From: Breviolum minutum Mf 1.05b.01
Lineage: Eukaryota; Sar; Dinophyceae; Suessiales; Symbiodiniaceae
DNA: 64,000 nucleotides
Assembly: GCA_000507305.1 (NCBI GenBank)
Contig: DF240093.1
Span: 1 to 64,000 of the forward strand
Reading direction: 5' to 3'
A program made the translations under genes and the position numbers. This document shows positions 42,999 through 53,999 of the stretch, piece after piece. Within the stretch, counting starts at the first letter, position 1, and the number at the start of each line of letters is the position of its first letter. Under the pieces are notes generated by a model. It had not been told where the DNA came from. It ran no database searches and was given only the letters and a program-made list of their open reading frames with translations.

Positions 42999-43605
42999 CT
43001 GGGCTGAAGAAAGGCGGCCAACAAAAAACGGGTGATTTTTGGGTGGTTGAAGGGATTGGAACGTGTTTTTTCAAAGACTGAACATCCAAAGACTTGTTTT
43101 TCCCGACTGAAGTTTTAAGTCCACATGTTTAATGTGTGACCTTCAAATTTGTGACCTTTAGTATTCAACACCAGCAGTTTTTACAGTCATTTTGAGCCAT
43201 ACCCGCCTCCTCATGGGAAGAACGTATTGTCATAAAATTCCAGGATGTACACGTTTAAATGATCATTTGTCTATATTCGTCTTAATTCATGGTACATTTA
43301 TTTCTTGGGGGTCATTTTCTGCCTTGGTTCTCCATGAGGGCAATTGACAACGAGAACAGCCTTCATCTCCTTCCGTCATATTGATGTACAATGGTAAATA
43401 TTGACGGCTATATATATATATTCTTATATTGAGCATGAGCACGTGTGTTCTTTTTACGGAACTTTATGTAAACAGTTCAAAGACAAGTTCCTGACACCAA
43501 TCGGCCCAAGAACGTAGAACCCGCATCCATGTACTCAAAAAAGATGCATGCAAATAATACTACAAATCAGTACAACTTGACACAACTCAAATCCAGAGCT
43601 CTTAC

Positions 43606-43668
43606 CTGAACAAAATACATGTCATTTGTGCCCATGGATGTGAAAGAAATATGAACTCCTTGTGACAT
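43606..43668 (-). CDS. Short exon, strong donor
   Basis: The minus strand reads MSQGVHISFTSMGTNDMYFV then Q to a donor GTAAGAG. A weak likeness to the N-terminal strand of purple acid phosphatases (QVHISF...M) was noted but is not enough for a call. Confidence 0.5.
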
Positions 43669-43780
43669 GTAGGGGCTTGCGAATGGTTGTATCTCTAAAA
43701 ATACATATATATATATATAGTGTGATCATATCATCTTTAAATCAGGAGATCTGTATACCCATCTTCACGCACGAGGGTAC

Positions 43781-43858
43781 CTCCCAAATTGGTTTCCCAA
43801 CGATACTTCTTGGTCCAATCAATGCCTGCCAGAGCTGCCGGCTCGGTCAAAACAGCTA
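43781..43858 (-). CDS. Exon of unrecognised protein
   Basis: A minus-strand exon with acceptor TTGCGAG and donor GTACCC: AVLTEPAALAGIDWTKKYRW then ETNLG. Good codon bias. Confidence 0.6.
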
Positions 43859-44369
43859 CTCGCAACAGCAAACATCAACCACCTTCACAAAAATCAGGCA
43901 AAAACAACCAACAACCCAAGCACTTAGCTGATACTGAGGTAATTTGAAACCAAGAAGATCCAATTTTTGTAGCTACACCAGGGACAAATAACAATAGAAC
44001 CTGCTGTAGTGATATTGCTGATTTTACATGGAACCTCCAAGTCTTTGCGGAAAGTATGAAATGGTCAATCAAGCTGCACACTAGATTACACTAGGGTGAA
44101 ACTCAGCAAACAAAACAAGCAAACATGGAATTTTCAACATTTTTGGTAGGTCCGTAGGCCCCATTCCCGAGTTTGATTTTAGTGGGTTTGACCACAAGTA
44201 TCATCTAGAGAGTCTACTTTTGAGTGCCAGGCCACTTCATTTTTCATGGGATAGCAGCAAGGGTTTTCCACTTGAACAAACGGGGAACTTGTTTGTTTAC
44301 CTTTTTTTGAGGGTCTTTGCTCGTCAACAAGCAAGGTCATATCTCCCAACATGTCTTACCGGGTACTAC

Positions 44370-44530
44370 CCCACGTCAACACTCTCCAACGCCCACCCCC
44401 CAATGTGACGCCCAACGTTGACAATTGCGAAAATAATATGGAATAAATTTACAATGCCACGGTCCACCGGCTTTGGCTGTGGCCATCTAAGCCAACTGAC
44501 CCATTTATCTATGTATGGTCCCAACATATC
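44370..44530 (-). CDS. Exon with possible membrane segment
   Basis: A 161-nt minus-strand exon, acceptor ATCTTTCAG and donor GTAGTA. It encodes DMLGPYIDKWVSWLRWPQPK, PVDRGIVNLFHIIFAIVNVG and RHIGGWALESVDVG. The middle (VNLFHIIFAIVNV) could be a transmembrane helix. Family unknown. Confidence 0.65.
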
Positions 44531-44829
44531 CTGAAAGATTCCATGCATGAATTCACCAAAAAACGTGCCCAGTCATCCAACACACTCCCAGCTGAGAAAA
44601 TGAGAACATCTACCGAAAAAACAAAACATTGAATATGCCAACTCAAACGCACCGTGGTGCTTTGACCCCCCACAAACGATTTGCTAAAAACCAATCATCA
44701 ACAGCCAAAAAAACACTAACCTCACCTGATTCTCCCCAATTGTTTTTCATCCACAAAAAATATCAAAAAGTCATATCCAAAAAAAGTGACGTTTTCCCGG
44801 GAGAATTCTCTGTGTTTCCCTCACCAAAG

Positions 44830-44935
44830 GGTGAGGTGTTGTTCATGCGATTCGTTTCTGGAAGTTCCAAACCTTGGATTTGGAGTATACCGCCGATGGA
44901 GAATCGACAAATTTTGATGGGAACATTGGCATGAA
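44830..44935 (-). CDS. Exon of unrecognised protein
   Basis: The minus strand reads NVPIKICRFSIGGILQIQGL and ELPETNRMNNTSPFGE. Boundaries are approximate and a second frame (FVDSPSAVYSKSK, donor GTTTGG) is also possible. Confidence 0.4.
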
Positions 44936-45599
44936 TGGTATATGATATGTATACGTAAATATTGTGGATATATAAATGATGAAATGAATGTATAATTATA
45001 TATAGATATTTCTACAACACATATTCGCAATCTTGCAATAATGATTAGCATATGTGTAAATCTACATTGGTTTTTTTTCCTTTCAATACTGGTTTTGAAA
45101 AAATGGGCCTACGCATGCCTACGCAGCTTCACGGACAAATTCATGGTAAACGATTGCTAACGGATAACTCTGCTAGATAGTTGGGTTTGTTGCTGCAGTC
45201 GTCCATCAACGGGGATATTATGCAGGACTATTGCCCATCAACCGTATTTCCACATGATTTAACTATAAAGTCCGTTGTGGTCTAGAAACCATACAACATG
45301 TCATCCCAAATGCTGCTCATGAAAGCTCATGACTAAAAGAAACCATCCAGTAAGTCTTATCTGGCTCATGATCAAAAGTCAGTCATATCATACACAAATG
45401 ATGTGAAATCTTTGTTTGTCGGACGCTGGAAAATGCTTCGTAACAACAAATTGCCCGGAAAAAGAAAAAAACGGTAACTACTATGTCATGGTTCTCACAG
45501 ATGAAACCTAGATTACCTGGGGCATCTCATGACCACATGCAAATCTATATCACCTTTCCTTTCAGAACTTCACTAAGAAAGAGCAACAAACATCTTTGG

Positions 45600-45731
45600 A
45601 AATATTCGAACCGAAGGCCTTTTCGCAGCATCTCTGGTACCATCCTCAGGCCAGTGACTATGTTCGTTGTTCACGAAGCATCGCACCCGACCTGGAAGAA
45701 GAACCATTCCACCACCATAAGGCCATAGGGT
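45600..45731 (-). CDS. Exon of unrecognised protein
   Basis: The minus strand reads GRVRCFVNNEHSHWPEDGTR and DAAKRPSVRIFPKMFVAL. An acceptor CTTCCAG lies at the start of this stretch. Family unknown. Confidence 0.5.
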
Positions 45732-45977
45732 AGTACCACCAACAAACAACAAGATGATATGGTTCAGACTTGTGGGTTGAAGCCTGCAAGAACCAGATGT
45801 GGTAAGGATCAAATAGGACCATTTTAAAACAGTCAACACAATAAGAAAAACAACAAAAAAATACAATTTCTTCAGTCTTTCAGTGAATCATCAACCAGCA
45901 AAGGTTGTTTTTTTGCCTATCTTATCTTTACAACAAAAAAATATTAACTTCCGAGAAACCCCAAAACAAGAACCTTG

Positions 45978-46047
45978 CCCCTGGTACAGGATCGGCACTG
46001 CCAAGGTGAACTGATGGCTGACATATTCCTTTTGAGGCAGCATGGTT
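45978..46047 (-). CDS. Exon of unrecognised protein
   Basis: A minus-strand open stretch YPKTMLPQKEYVSHQFTLAV then PILYQGQ, from acceptor GTTATCAG to donor GTTCTT. Start approximate. Confidence 0.45.
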
Positions 46048-46506
46048 TTCGGATAAACTGATAACTAACTAACGGAAAGGGGGCGGTAAGGTATACCGAG
46101 CATCGACCCAACACACATATTGGGAACAAAAAAACAACGGCTCCCCCACGTAGCTGGGAGCGATTCCAAGGGGGGGGCATCGTCTTCTCCCCACAGAAAA
46201 GTCGTCGCATAATTGGCTCAGAGATTCGGCGATGTGAAGTCAGTAGGTACGACAGAATACGATATCATACCTAACGACTTTAACGATGTTCTTACTGAAA
46301 CAACTTGCAGTGAAACTACTAAAACTAGTCATAGTATGTCATAGTATCATATTTCATGTAAGATAAGGTATTTGAGAAAATAATCCACTAATCCACAAAC
46401 AAATGAACACAAGGTACAAGCAGTTGGACTTTTGAACCTTATAAAATCCTTATACTGTAAATACTTCACCCTAATCTACAAAACCCATGATCCTAATTTG
46501 TCATCC

Positions 46507-46740
46507 CTATACTAGTTCCACCCATCCTCCCATCCCATCCGTTGGAAATCCACCCTGCCAAACCCTAACGGGAGTCATGTCATATCGGATCCAAGGTGCC
46601 AGATCCTTGAAAGGCAATGACCAAATGTTCGCGGATGATACCCAACCTTTGAGGATGAGCTGCTGATGGTTCCAGGTGAAACCATCCAAAATTTGTTGGA
46701 CCCGATAGCTGGTTGAAAGTTGATCTCCTGTTAACATCCG
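46507..46740 (-). CDS. Exon of unrecognised protein (two frames open)
   Basis: One minus-strand frame reads VQQILDGFTWNHQQLILKGW and WSLPFKDLAPWIRYDMTPVR to a stop at 46507. Another reads GWFHLEPSAAHPQRLGIIRE and HLVIAFQGSGTLDPI to a stop at 46580. Both are coding-like; splice sites do not settle it. Confidence 0.45.
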   Translation of the reverse strand, partial: RMLTGDQLSTSYRVQQILDGFTWNHQQLILKGWVSSANIWSLPFKDLAPWIRYDMTPVRVWQGGFPTDGMGGWVELV

Positions 46741-47534
46741 TTAACCAATTTTTGACAATGTAAGACAAAGTTTGCGAATACTAGGCAAACACACAACCTC
46801 GACATCTACAGGATGGGACCTTAACCATCAATCTGTACCAATATCCTTGGAGAAGTTCGTTGTATACGGGGGCCTGTCTTTTGATGTCAAATAACTATAA
46901 CTGAATTTCACTAAATAACCAACCGCCAACCGTGCCCTGTTGTATTCATCGGAACATTGTCAGAAAACAATGATATTGACATTATAAAACAACATTATCA
47001 TAAGGTTGCGAAAACTTGGAAAAATCACCATCCTGAAATAATTAAAGCACATCTTCTGGGCCAAACCCATCATTTTGGCGTGAATTTTTCTGGGTTTCCA
47101 TCTAAATTGCCATTTCAAAAAACATTACGTTGGGTGAGCAAAATCATCATGGTAACGAGTAAAAATGGAAGGGACCAAACCAAAATGATGAGTTGATACG
47201 AGGTAAGCTGGTATCTCAAAGGTGAGCTGGTATGCTTGCCTCAGTTTTTGCAGGAAAAATGTTTTGGTTTACTTTTGCACTTTTGCGTCTTTTTCTCGAT
47301 GTTTGGGGGAGTTAGTTTTCCTCACCAGTCAGATCTATCACTGAGGCAACTGACACATGAATGTTGCGGATCTCACCTGCACCACTTTGGTGATGGGGAG
47401 AAAAAATCACCAAATGGTTTGGGGAAATGAAGCCCTGCTTGTAGGAGAACATTGTGAATTGTCCATTGCTATGTTGTATTGTTGGTGGCTGACATCTTCT
47501 TGCCTGTGTCTTGAACCCATATCGAGGCCCAAGA

Positions 47535-47650
47535 GTTTTTGGTTTTACCGTGATCTAACAGATTTACTAGTCCTTCAATTACCCTCTTCAAACCTATCCC
47601 CACATCCCAGAGACAAAGGCTTCCAGTAGGCTTCCAGTATATCCAAAACA
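47535..47650 (-). CDS. Exon of unrecognised protein
   Basis: The minus strand reads LWDVGIGLKRVIEGLVNLLD to a donor GTAAAACC and stays open beyond it (TKNSWASIWVQDTGKKMSAT). An 11-bp tandem duplication (GGCTTCCAGTA) marks the upstream end. Smaller exons with donors GTGAGA and GTGAGG lie at 47320-47410. Confidence 0.5.
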
Positions 47651-48017
47651 TCAATGGTATGGCACATCTCTGAAGTCTACATCATTTGGGGGTTCTGCTA
47701 TGCCAACGACCTACAGCACCTGCGGTGTATCTAAAACCCTGTGAATCATGATGAAACATGGGACCAACTAATTTACATCGTACCTTTACCCCATCAAATT
47801 ACAGTACAGCACTTTTATCATCCCAACTGGTTCATATCAACCACCATGAACCTCCATGCCGCAAAAAAAAAACACCAGGAGGCCACCTGAAGCTTTGGCG
47901 AAGTCAGAACGCAGCCATTCGGTCCTGATGTTGGAAATGGTAACTCAAATTACCTAACTTCCCACAAAGGAGTCCAAAAAGAACTGGGTTTCCATGTTTT
48001 GTATACCATATACATAC

Positions 48018-48100
48018 ATGGAGTGGCTCCAAAAATCGTTCCACCACTCTCCCCACAGAAACAGCACAAAGAAATCAACGTCCTCGTTCTGGAACGTGTC
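48018..48100 (-). CDS. Exon of unrecognised protein, strong splice sites
   Basis: A minus-strand exon, acceptor CTTTGCAG and donor GTATGT: DTFQNEDVDFFVLFLWGEWW then NDFWSHS. Aromatic and acidic. The frame is open upstream too (VLIRFGCRLIALQ). Confidence 0.65.
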
Positions 48101-48493
48101 CTGCAAAGCGATCAAACGGCAACCAAATCGAATCAACACCATGAATCATCGCAGTATCTTGACATGTTTGAACCTCAATCTTTTTCTAGACTGCATGGAG
48201 CCCCGAACCAGGAACAGCAAAAAGCGAAGAAATAACAATCTAAGTATCTCAGCACCCCAATCCCCACTCACACACACAAACAAACAAAAACTCACACACA
48301 CACAAACAAAAAACAAATAAATAAATATTAGTATAAACCTAGAACTCCATTCGAGCAGAAATAAGTGTACCACCAGCCTTTCGTATATGATTTCAACAAA
48401 TCGAGCGTTCTTTGTGAAAACGAGCAAATGTTTGTTTTGAATATATCCCATGTATCCCTTATAACAATGTACATATAACATAATGATGTCAAC

Positions 48494-48565
48494 TTAGCCG
48501 GGACTGGTATACTGGAAAGGGTGCATCGCCAACGTAATGGCAACTTGGGCCACTACAGTGAGGAC
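48494..48565 (-). CDS. Possible C-terminal membrane exon
   Basis: After acceptor TTTTCTAG the minus strand reads VLTVVAQVAITLAMHPFQYT then SPG and TAA. Hydrophobic enough for a membrane segment. Confidence 0.5.
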   Translation of the reverse strand, partial: VLTVVAQVAITLAMHPFQYTSPG

Positions 48566-48726
48566 CTAGAAAAATCCCAGAATGACTATGAACAGAAAGC
48601 ATCTTATACTATCTTAAATTATATACTCAATATACTTGACTGGCAGGGTTCAGGATAGTTTTTCGATACTCTTATCTAAATGATCTTAAACTCTGTTTGT
48701 TTCTCATCTTCCAACCACACAGCAAC

Positions 48727-48935
48727 CGCACAGTAACTGAGGTCTTGACGACTCCGTCAAGGAAGGATCTCTTGGCAAAGTACTCCTGACAGTTGCGGGT
48801 GGAGCCCCGTGACGCTTCTCGTTGATCTTCCGTGACGTAAAACCCGCTTGAGCCCCCGAACGGTGACAAGGTTCTGCTGCGCGGAGGCATACCGGCCGTG
48901 TGGTAAACGTGGCCTTTCTGGGCCGTGTTGAACAT
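48727..48935 (-). CDS. GC-rich exon, possibly N-terminal
   Basis: From ATG at 48933-48935 the minus strand reads MFNTAQKGHVYHTAGMPPRS, FGGSSGFYVTEDQREASRGS, NCQEYFAKRSFLDGVVKTSV to a donor GTTGCT in phase 2. It is markedly GC-rich against the AT-rich flanks. The ATG suggests a start, but no 5' leader signal was identified. Confidence 0.6.
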
Positions 48936-49533
48936 GTGTGGGAATAGGTGCGATGAGCATACGAAAATGATAGAGGGCGATTGAAATTTGATAGATCCGC
49001 TATGAAATTTTTGATAGATTTGGGAGGGCATAAAATAGGGATTAGAGTAAATAAGAGATGCCTGATTACAAATTTGCCTGCTTTTTTGAATTGGTTTACT
49101 CCCTGAGCCATTTGTTTGGAAATCTACCAACTTTCCAACCAACAGCAGCTATAGTTACAAGCAGTCTGGTAAAACCAAATCATTCCCCATCAAACTGAAC
49201 ATCTACAAACCTAGACAATTTACACTGATTCAAAGGCATGAAACCCGCCTGCCCAAAAAAACTACCAGTAGTTGGTGGGTTTCAACCCATTTGAAACTTA
49301 TGCTCAGTCAAAGTGGGAACCTTTCCCAAAAATAAGGGTGAACATAACATATACACCAGTGTAAAAGTAGATGGCACAGTCACCATGTATCGGTTTATAT
49401 TAGCCCTGTATTGACCTACCTTTTGGGGACTGTGCCATGTACTTTGACCATGGGGTATTTGAAACCACCAACTGGATCACTCAGATCAACCCACCACCAC
49501 CATCTGACATCCCAAATTCTCCCCAAGGGTCAC

Positions 49534-49596
49534 CTTGTGCCAAGGTGGCAGTACTCATTATCGATGGAAGTATTGTCATTTGCCTCCAGAGGCCAA
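49534..49596 (-). CDS. Exon of unrecognised protein
   Basis: A 63-nt minus-strand exon, acceptor ACGTCAG and donor GTGACC: WPLEANDNTSIDNEYCHLGT. Another phase would read GLWRQMTILPSIM; the polar reading is preferred on codon form. Confidence 0.45.
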
Positions 49597-49870
49597 CTGA
49601 CGTGAAGGATGTGGGGGGAAAGGGAATATAGCCTTCAATATGGAAAAACATATATAGCAACGTGATAATGATGTTCATCTTCGATACGGATACTAAAACA
49701 TATATTGAATCAAATATCTAAGAACGTTCAACTTCAACAAGGAAAACATGTCTTAAGCAAATGACAACTTCATTGAAAAAACAACCAAACGATTTTTATA
49801 CGAACAAAACTGGATAAGGAAACAATTTAGCAAGCCTTTTCTTTGATTGCCCTCCTGTAGGCACCCCACA

Positions 49871-50036
49871 GCATGTGTAAACACTCTGAACGGACACACA
49901 TGCTGGCCATGTTTTTTTTCTTTTGCCAATGAGGTCGTCTTCCCCCTCAAGGGGCTGGCTGATAAAACCGCTGTCCCTCAGCCACTTCTCCAGGAACGCG
50001 TCTCCGGCGTCGGAGAGTGATACACGAAAAACACCT
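49871..50036 (-). CDS. Exon of unrecognised protein
   Basis: After acceptor GGGACGTAG the minus strand reads SLSDAGDAFLEKWLRDSGFI, QPLEGEDDLIGKRKKTWPAC, ending near a donor GTTTACAC. The GC-rich first half is certainly coding-like. The frame stays open to 49796. Confidence 0.6.
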
Positions 50037-50181
50037 ACGTCCCAAAATGTGCACAAATTACAAACTGGATCCAGCTTGTCATATGACAAAGGTATCCAGA
50101 AACACCAGTTTCACTTGAAAAGTTGGACATCCCAAGAACTGTTTTTTTGACTAAAAAAGGTACACAAAAATGGATTTTTAC

Positions 50182-50216
50182 TGTGCGTAACTCTTGTGTA
50201 CTCCGGGTTTGCCCAA
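50182..50216 (-). CDS. Small exon with good splice sites
   Basis: A 35-nt minus-strand exon, acceptor CTTAACAG and donor GTAAAA: LGKPGVHKSYA. It precedes the exon at 49871-50036. Confidence 0.45.
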
Positions 50217-50566
50217 CTGTTAAGAACGATTTTTTCCACCGTGGGTTCCACATCCATAAACCTCAGTCTGATCAGTGCCCAAAAACGAACGTGGATACCA
50301 AACACCATGGTTTAATTGAAAACACACACATCCTATGTACAACATCACTAGTTGGTGGTTTCCTTAACCCAGTTCCAAAAATCATGGTCGTCAAAATTGG
50401 ATCATTTCCCCTTAAATAGTCGATGAACAAACAAAAAAACATTGAAACTTTCAACCATTACCTAGAAAAGGATTCATTCAACCACTGGAAATGATCATCC
50501 CATTCATCCAGGCCACAACAATATGAAAAGGATTCCTGATATCAGCTACTTTTGCTACCGTTTCAG

Positions 50567-50679
50567 ACCACTGGAATAATGATCCATCTCCGAGGTACCG
50601 AGACCGAGACCGCTCTCAGTCTGCTGGTCGTTCTCTCCTGGAAGCTGATTCGGTGAAGCCGGGAGATTTCAGGCCATGT
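50567..50679 (+). CDS. Plus-strand exon candidate, Arg/Asp/Ser-rich
   Basis: The plus strand reads HWNNDPSPRYRDRDRSQSAG then RSLLEADSVKPGDFRP between a strong acceptor CCGTTTCAG and a perfect donor GTAAGAG. It is the best plus-strand exon in the window and stands against the otherwise minus orientation. The minus strand is open here too but has no acceptor of comparable quality. Confidence 0.45.
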
Positions 50680-50952
50680 AAGAGATGGAAGAGTTGCACA
50701 AAATTTTCGGGAATTTCGTTTCATCTTACTATAGATAAAAAGCCATATAGACTTATAGGGCTGAAAGAAGGTGAAATCAGTTCATGTTCTAAGATATCTC
50801 TGTCATCCAAAAGTCAAAATCTTAGAGGTGTATGTCAGCACTGAAACCACATCATACTCCACCCAACAAAGGAACCATCTTTGAACACCCCTCGTTTTAG
50901 CCATTCTTGAACTATATACCTGCCAGAAAGCCTTCCTGGAAAGAAACATCAC

Positions 50953-51231
50953 CTTCCAACTTCCAACACCCGTGTTTCAGGTCTTATGTTTGCTGTGAGC
51001 GATGTGCCCAGTGATTGTTTGTTGGTCAATTTGATGTCTCCCACCTCGGCACTGGTGGTTTTTAACGACATTGACATCATCCTCTTGTTGATTCCCTCCG
51101 TTAGGATATATTCAGTGCTTTCCCAAACATCGCAAAAAACACATCCTGGAACCTTGTAAATCTGGTGTTCTCCTATATAGTTACAGATCATGACATGGTC
51201 CAATTTCGCCATCAATGTCGGCAACAAAAAT
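50953..51231 (-). CDS. Long exon of unrecognised protein
   Basis: A 279-nt minus-strand exon, acceptor AAGGCAG and donor GTGATG. Its 92 codons include LMAKLDHVMICNYIGEHQIY, VPGCVFCDVWESTEYILTEG and SAEVGDIKLTNKQSLGTSLT. The length, phase and balanced composition make this a strong call. The mirrored plus frame is more hydrophobic and lacks a donor. Family unknown. Confidence 0.65.
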
Positions 51232-51405
51232 CTGCCTTACAACACCTAACCTCGGTTCATTGCGACTGGTCAAGCGGAAGGTTCTTTTCAAAGGGCAAAC
51301 CGATAGTAAATCCCAACTAACATAAGAAAAAATATGAGCTCACAATTCATCACAATTGTGATCTTAAACTGTGATTTTCCATGATGCCTTTTCGAAAAAA
51401 AACAC

Positions 51406-51525
51406 AAAATTTTCCAAACGGCATCTTTTTCTTCTTGTATGGCATCCCTCCGTTGTGACGCGGACTCCTTCGCTTGGTCTTGAACTCGGGTGGTTTGTCA
51501 AACATTCCCATCTCTCCAAAAGGAT
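51406..51525 (-). CDS. Lys/Pro/Gly-rich basic exon
   Basis: A 120-nt minus-strand exon, acceptor CATGCAG and donor GTGTTTTT: PFGEMGMFDKPPEFKTKRRS then PRHNGGMPYKKKKMPFGKF. A low-complexity basic segment, possibly nucleic-acid binding. Confidence 0.6.
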
Positions 51526-51659
51526 CTGCATGTCGATCCGCAGGTGCTTGCCTCGGTGATATTTTTGCCGCAGGTGATGGTAAAAAACAACAAGCATTAA
51601 AAGAAGTACAGTCTCGAAGAAGTGAGTGGCGTTTTTTTCAAGGAACTCTTTGGTTGTAC

Positions 51660-51802
51660 TTTTTGGTTGTTGTTTTTGTTGTTGTTTTTGTTGTTGTTGT
51701 TGTTGTTGCTGTTGTTGTTGTTGTTGTTGCTGTTGCTGTTGTTGTTGTTGTTGTAGTTGTTGTTGTTGTTGCTGTTGCTGTTGTTGTTGTTGTTGTTGTT
51801 AC
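51660..51802. repeat. (TTG)n array reaching into a 5' splice site
   Basis: About 45 TTG units with scattered CTG. On the minus strand the intron starts GTAACAACAACAAC, so the donor of exon 51803-51910 is the first repeat unit. Long Val, Cys or Thr ORFs here are artefacts. Confidence 0.95.
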
Positions 51803-51910
51803 GCTTCTCCCGAAGACTTTCACAGCATCACTGAGGCATCTTTTCTTCAGTAGATATGCCCATGAGGCTTCCGTACACCTGAACATAAAAGGCCCTTTCA
51901 AAGGACCACT
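51803..51910 (-). CDS. Exon of unrecognised protein
   Basis: A 36-codon, phase-0 minus-strand exon, acceptor ATGTTACAG and donor GTAACA: SGPLKGPFMFRCTEASWAYL then LKKRCLSDAVKVFGRS. A triplet-repeat intron follows directly. Confidence 0.6.
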
Positions 51911-52510
51911 CTGTAACATAAACAGGAGACAGAAGATCCTGTGCCCTATTTGATGTGCCAAAGCTGAAGTTTGTGGTGTTCAAATTTCATCTTGATTTCC
52001 CAGGTGCTGTTCCGGTGGCGTTGTCGATTCCACATTGCCTGACGCGGAGGGTTGATAGATCCACGGGACATAAAGAAGGCATCCCCAAAAAATCACCTGG
52101 GATGGTTCTTTCAAAAAGCAATTGAGGTGGTTTGAATTTCGACCCTGGTTTTTTCAACTTCAGTTGGGATCAAGACGTGATATATTTTACTGCAAGTTAA
52201 TTGTTCATGGGACATTGACCATATCAACTGGTGCCAGACGTTGTCAAAAAGTACGAGTAACCATTATATGAATATAGTAACAAAGAATTGCTGTTTGAGA
52301 AAGAAATAGCACCCTGAGCCAAAAAGACAAAGAACAACTTGAAAAGCGCTAGGCTATCTTCTAGCTACGAGTTGACCACCTAGCTTGCCCATGTATGCTG
52401 AGCCGCAGGAACAGCCAGCCCTGTTTCCGGGCCAGAATTCACCCTGCCTGTGCTCGGGGTGAGGGTGGGACCAGATACCTCAAAGATATGTGGCAAAGGT
52501 TTTTCCGCAC

Positions 52511-52620
52511 GTGACAACGTCAACGGCTTGGATTATTGCTCTTCCATAGTCAAAAATCTTGGGGTCATCCTCCCCACGTCCATCATATGTGTCAGTGGAA
52601 GTACTACCAAGTGTACGCCT
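52511..52620 (-). CDS. Exon of unrecognised protein
   Basis: A minus-strand exon, acceptor CGCTGCAG and donor GTGCGG: RRTLGSTSTDTYDGRGEDDP then KIFDYGRAIIQAVDVV. Very good codon bias. Family unknown. Confidence 0.65.
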
Positions 52621-53231
52621 CTGCAGCGGTGCAAGGCTCCTTTACGAAGAGGAGGATGACAACCACTTAAACTTATATATTGTTTTCTTCGCTCCAAAGT
52701 TGAGGATAGAAATCACCATCCTAGCAATTCCACTCTGCTGGGTGTGTTTGTTCATCAACTTAAACCTTCACCGCAAACAAGTTGAGGTCAATATCAATCA
52801 TAAAACATGTCAAAGATTAATCACAATCCAGCACTAAAGTCTAGAAATCTACTGTGGACCTCTGGAGTATTTTGCTTTGAGGGGGTTGGGGGGGAAGGTG
52901 GTATGTAAACCAATCCCAATTTTGGAAGTTCAAATGAAAACAAAAGAGACACTTCCATGACCCTTAAAGCTTTATCTTGATTTGGCTATGGCTGTTTAAG
53001 ACCACTTGCAAGAATGCACGTTCCATATTAGATTCTCCAGGAACACACAAATATATGTGCAGCTATTGAAAAAAATCACAATAAATACAGTACAAAATAC
53101 ACACCTGTTTCAAGAATATCGACCTCAACATGTACATTTCAAATTAAAAAACACATATTGGTACATGTGTGCAATTTGTAGGTTAACATTAACATCATAT
53201 ACACATTGACGCACCATGACGCATCCATTAC

Positions 53232-53300
53232 CATCCCCGGAACCCAACTTCTGTTCCAAGATGCGTCGTTTTGGCTGGGCCTTGGGAGCCACTTCCGAAA
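53232..53300 (-). CDS. Exon of unrecognised basic protein
   Basis: The minus strand reads VAPKAQPKRRILEQKLGSGD to a donor GTAATGG; acceptor TTCGGAAG. The frame is open over 123 codons (53125-53496), so the exon may be longer (TTWTIDGKPFPLVLVYHCPY). Confidence 0.55.
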
Positions 53301-53740
53301 GGTTGCGGAAAGGGTAGGGGCAATGATAAACTAAGACTAATGGGAATGGTTTGCCATCTATTGTCCAGGTGGTATAAACAGATTGGATGTGTTTATCTTT
53401 GACTGATTCCCCACCATGTTGGGGATAATGTAAATATTGACATGCACAAATTGTACATATTTGAGTGTTAAACACGAGATATTTAACATCGTGCATAAGA
53501 CTTTGCTGCTTAAACCATCCACTTCATAAAATGAATATCATCCTTTTCCGGGATCTAAAAACAACACGCAATCTACGATTTCATCAGTAAAGAACATCCG
53601 GATGAACTTAAGGCACTTCATATGACACAAGATTACTGTAATCATCAACTTTGAGACTTTCGGGTAGCTTCCCCACATGTATGTATATATTTATATCTGT
53701 ACAAATACCACAACCAAAAAACACTCACACACACATGCCT

Positions 53741-53825
53741 TGAAGGGCTGAAGCCGCCAACTGTTTTCGGTGACGACCAAGGCACGAGACGTCGGTCACT
53801 GCGAAATCGGAAATCGAGGTGGCCT
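53741..53825 (-). CDS. Exon of unrecognised protein
   Basis: The minus strand reads HLDFRFRSDRRLVPWSSPKT then VGGFSPSRH to a donor GTGTGTGAG. The acceptor is TTTAAAAG or further upstream. Confidence 0.5.
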
Positions 53826-53999
53826 TTTAAAAAGGAGAGGTTGAATAGAATCTGAAGGGAAACGAATAGAAGGATCGTATAACATAGTATGAATAGATAT
53901 ATATATATATACCCATGGGATTCATGGGGCCTGGTATGGTTGAATTTTATGGTAAATGCAGGGAAATGTACCATAGATGGATGCTATGGGATATAATCA

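Noticed and set aside
43606-43668. Purple acid phosphatase N-terminus
   Set aside because: The likeness is a few residues; none of the metal-binding motifs were found in neighbouring exons.
46957-47196. 79-codon plus-strand ORF starting MSENNDID
   Set aside because: It is AT-rich, Asn/Lys/Ile-heavy and lacks splice or homology support; chance openness is likely.
49635-49720. Histone-like or other conserved housekeeping genes in AT-rich gaps
   Set aside because: No recognisable conserved protein motif appears there; gaps such as this show only AT-rich non-coding sequence.
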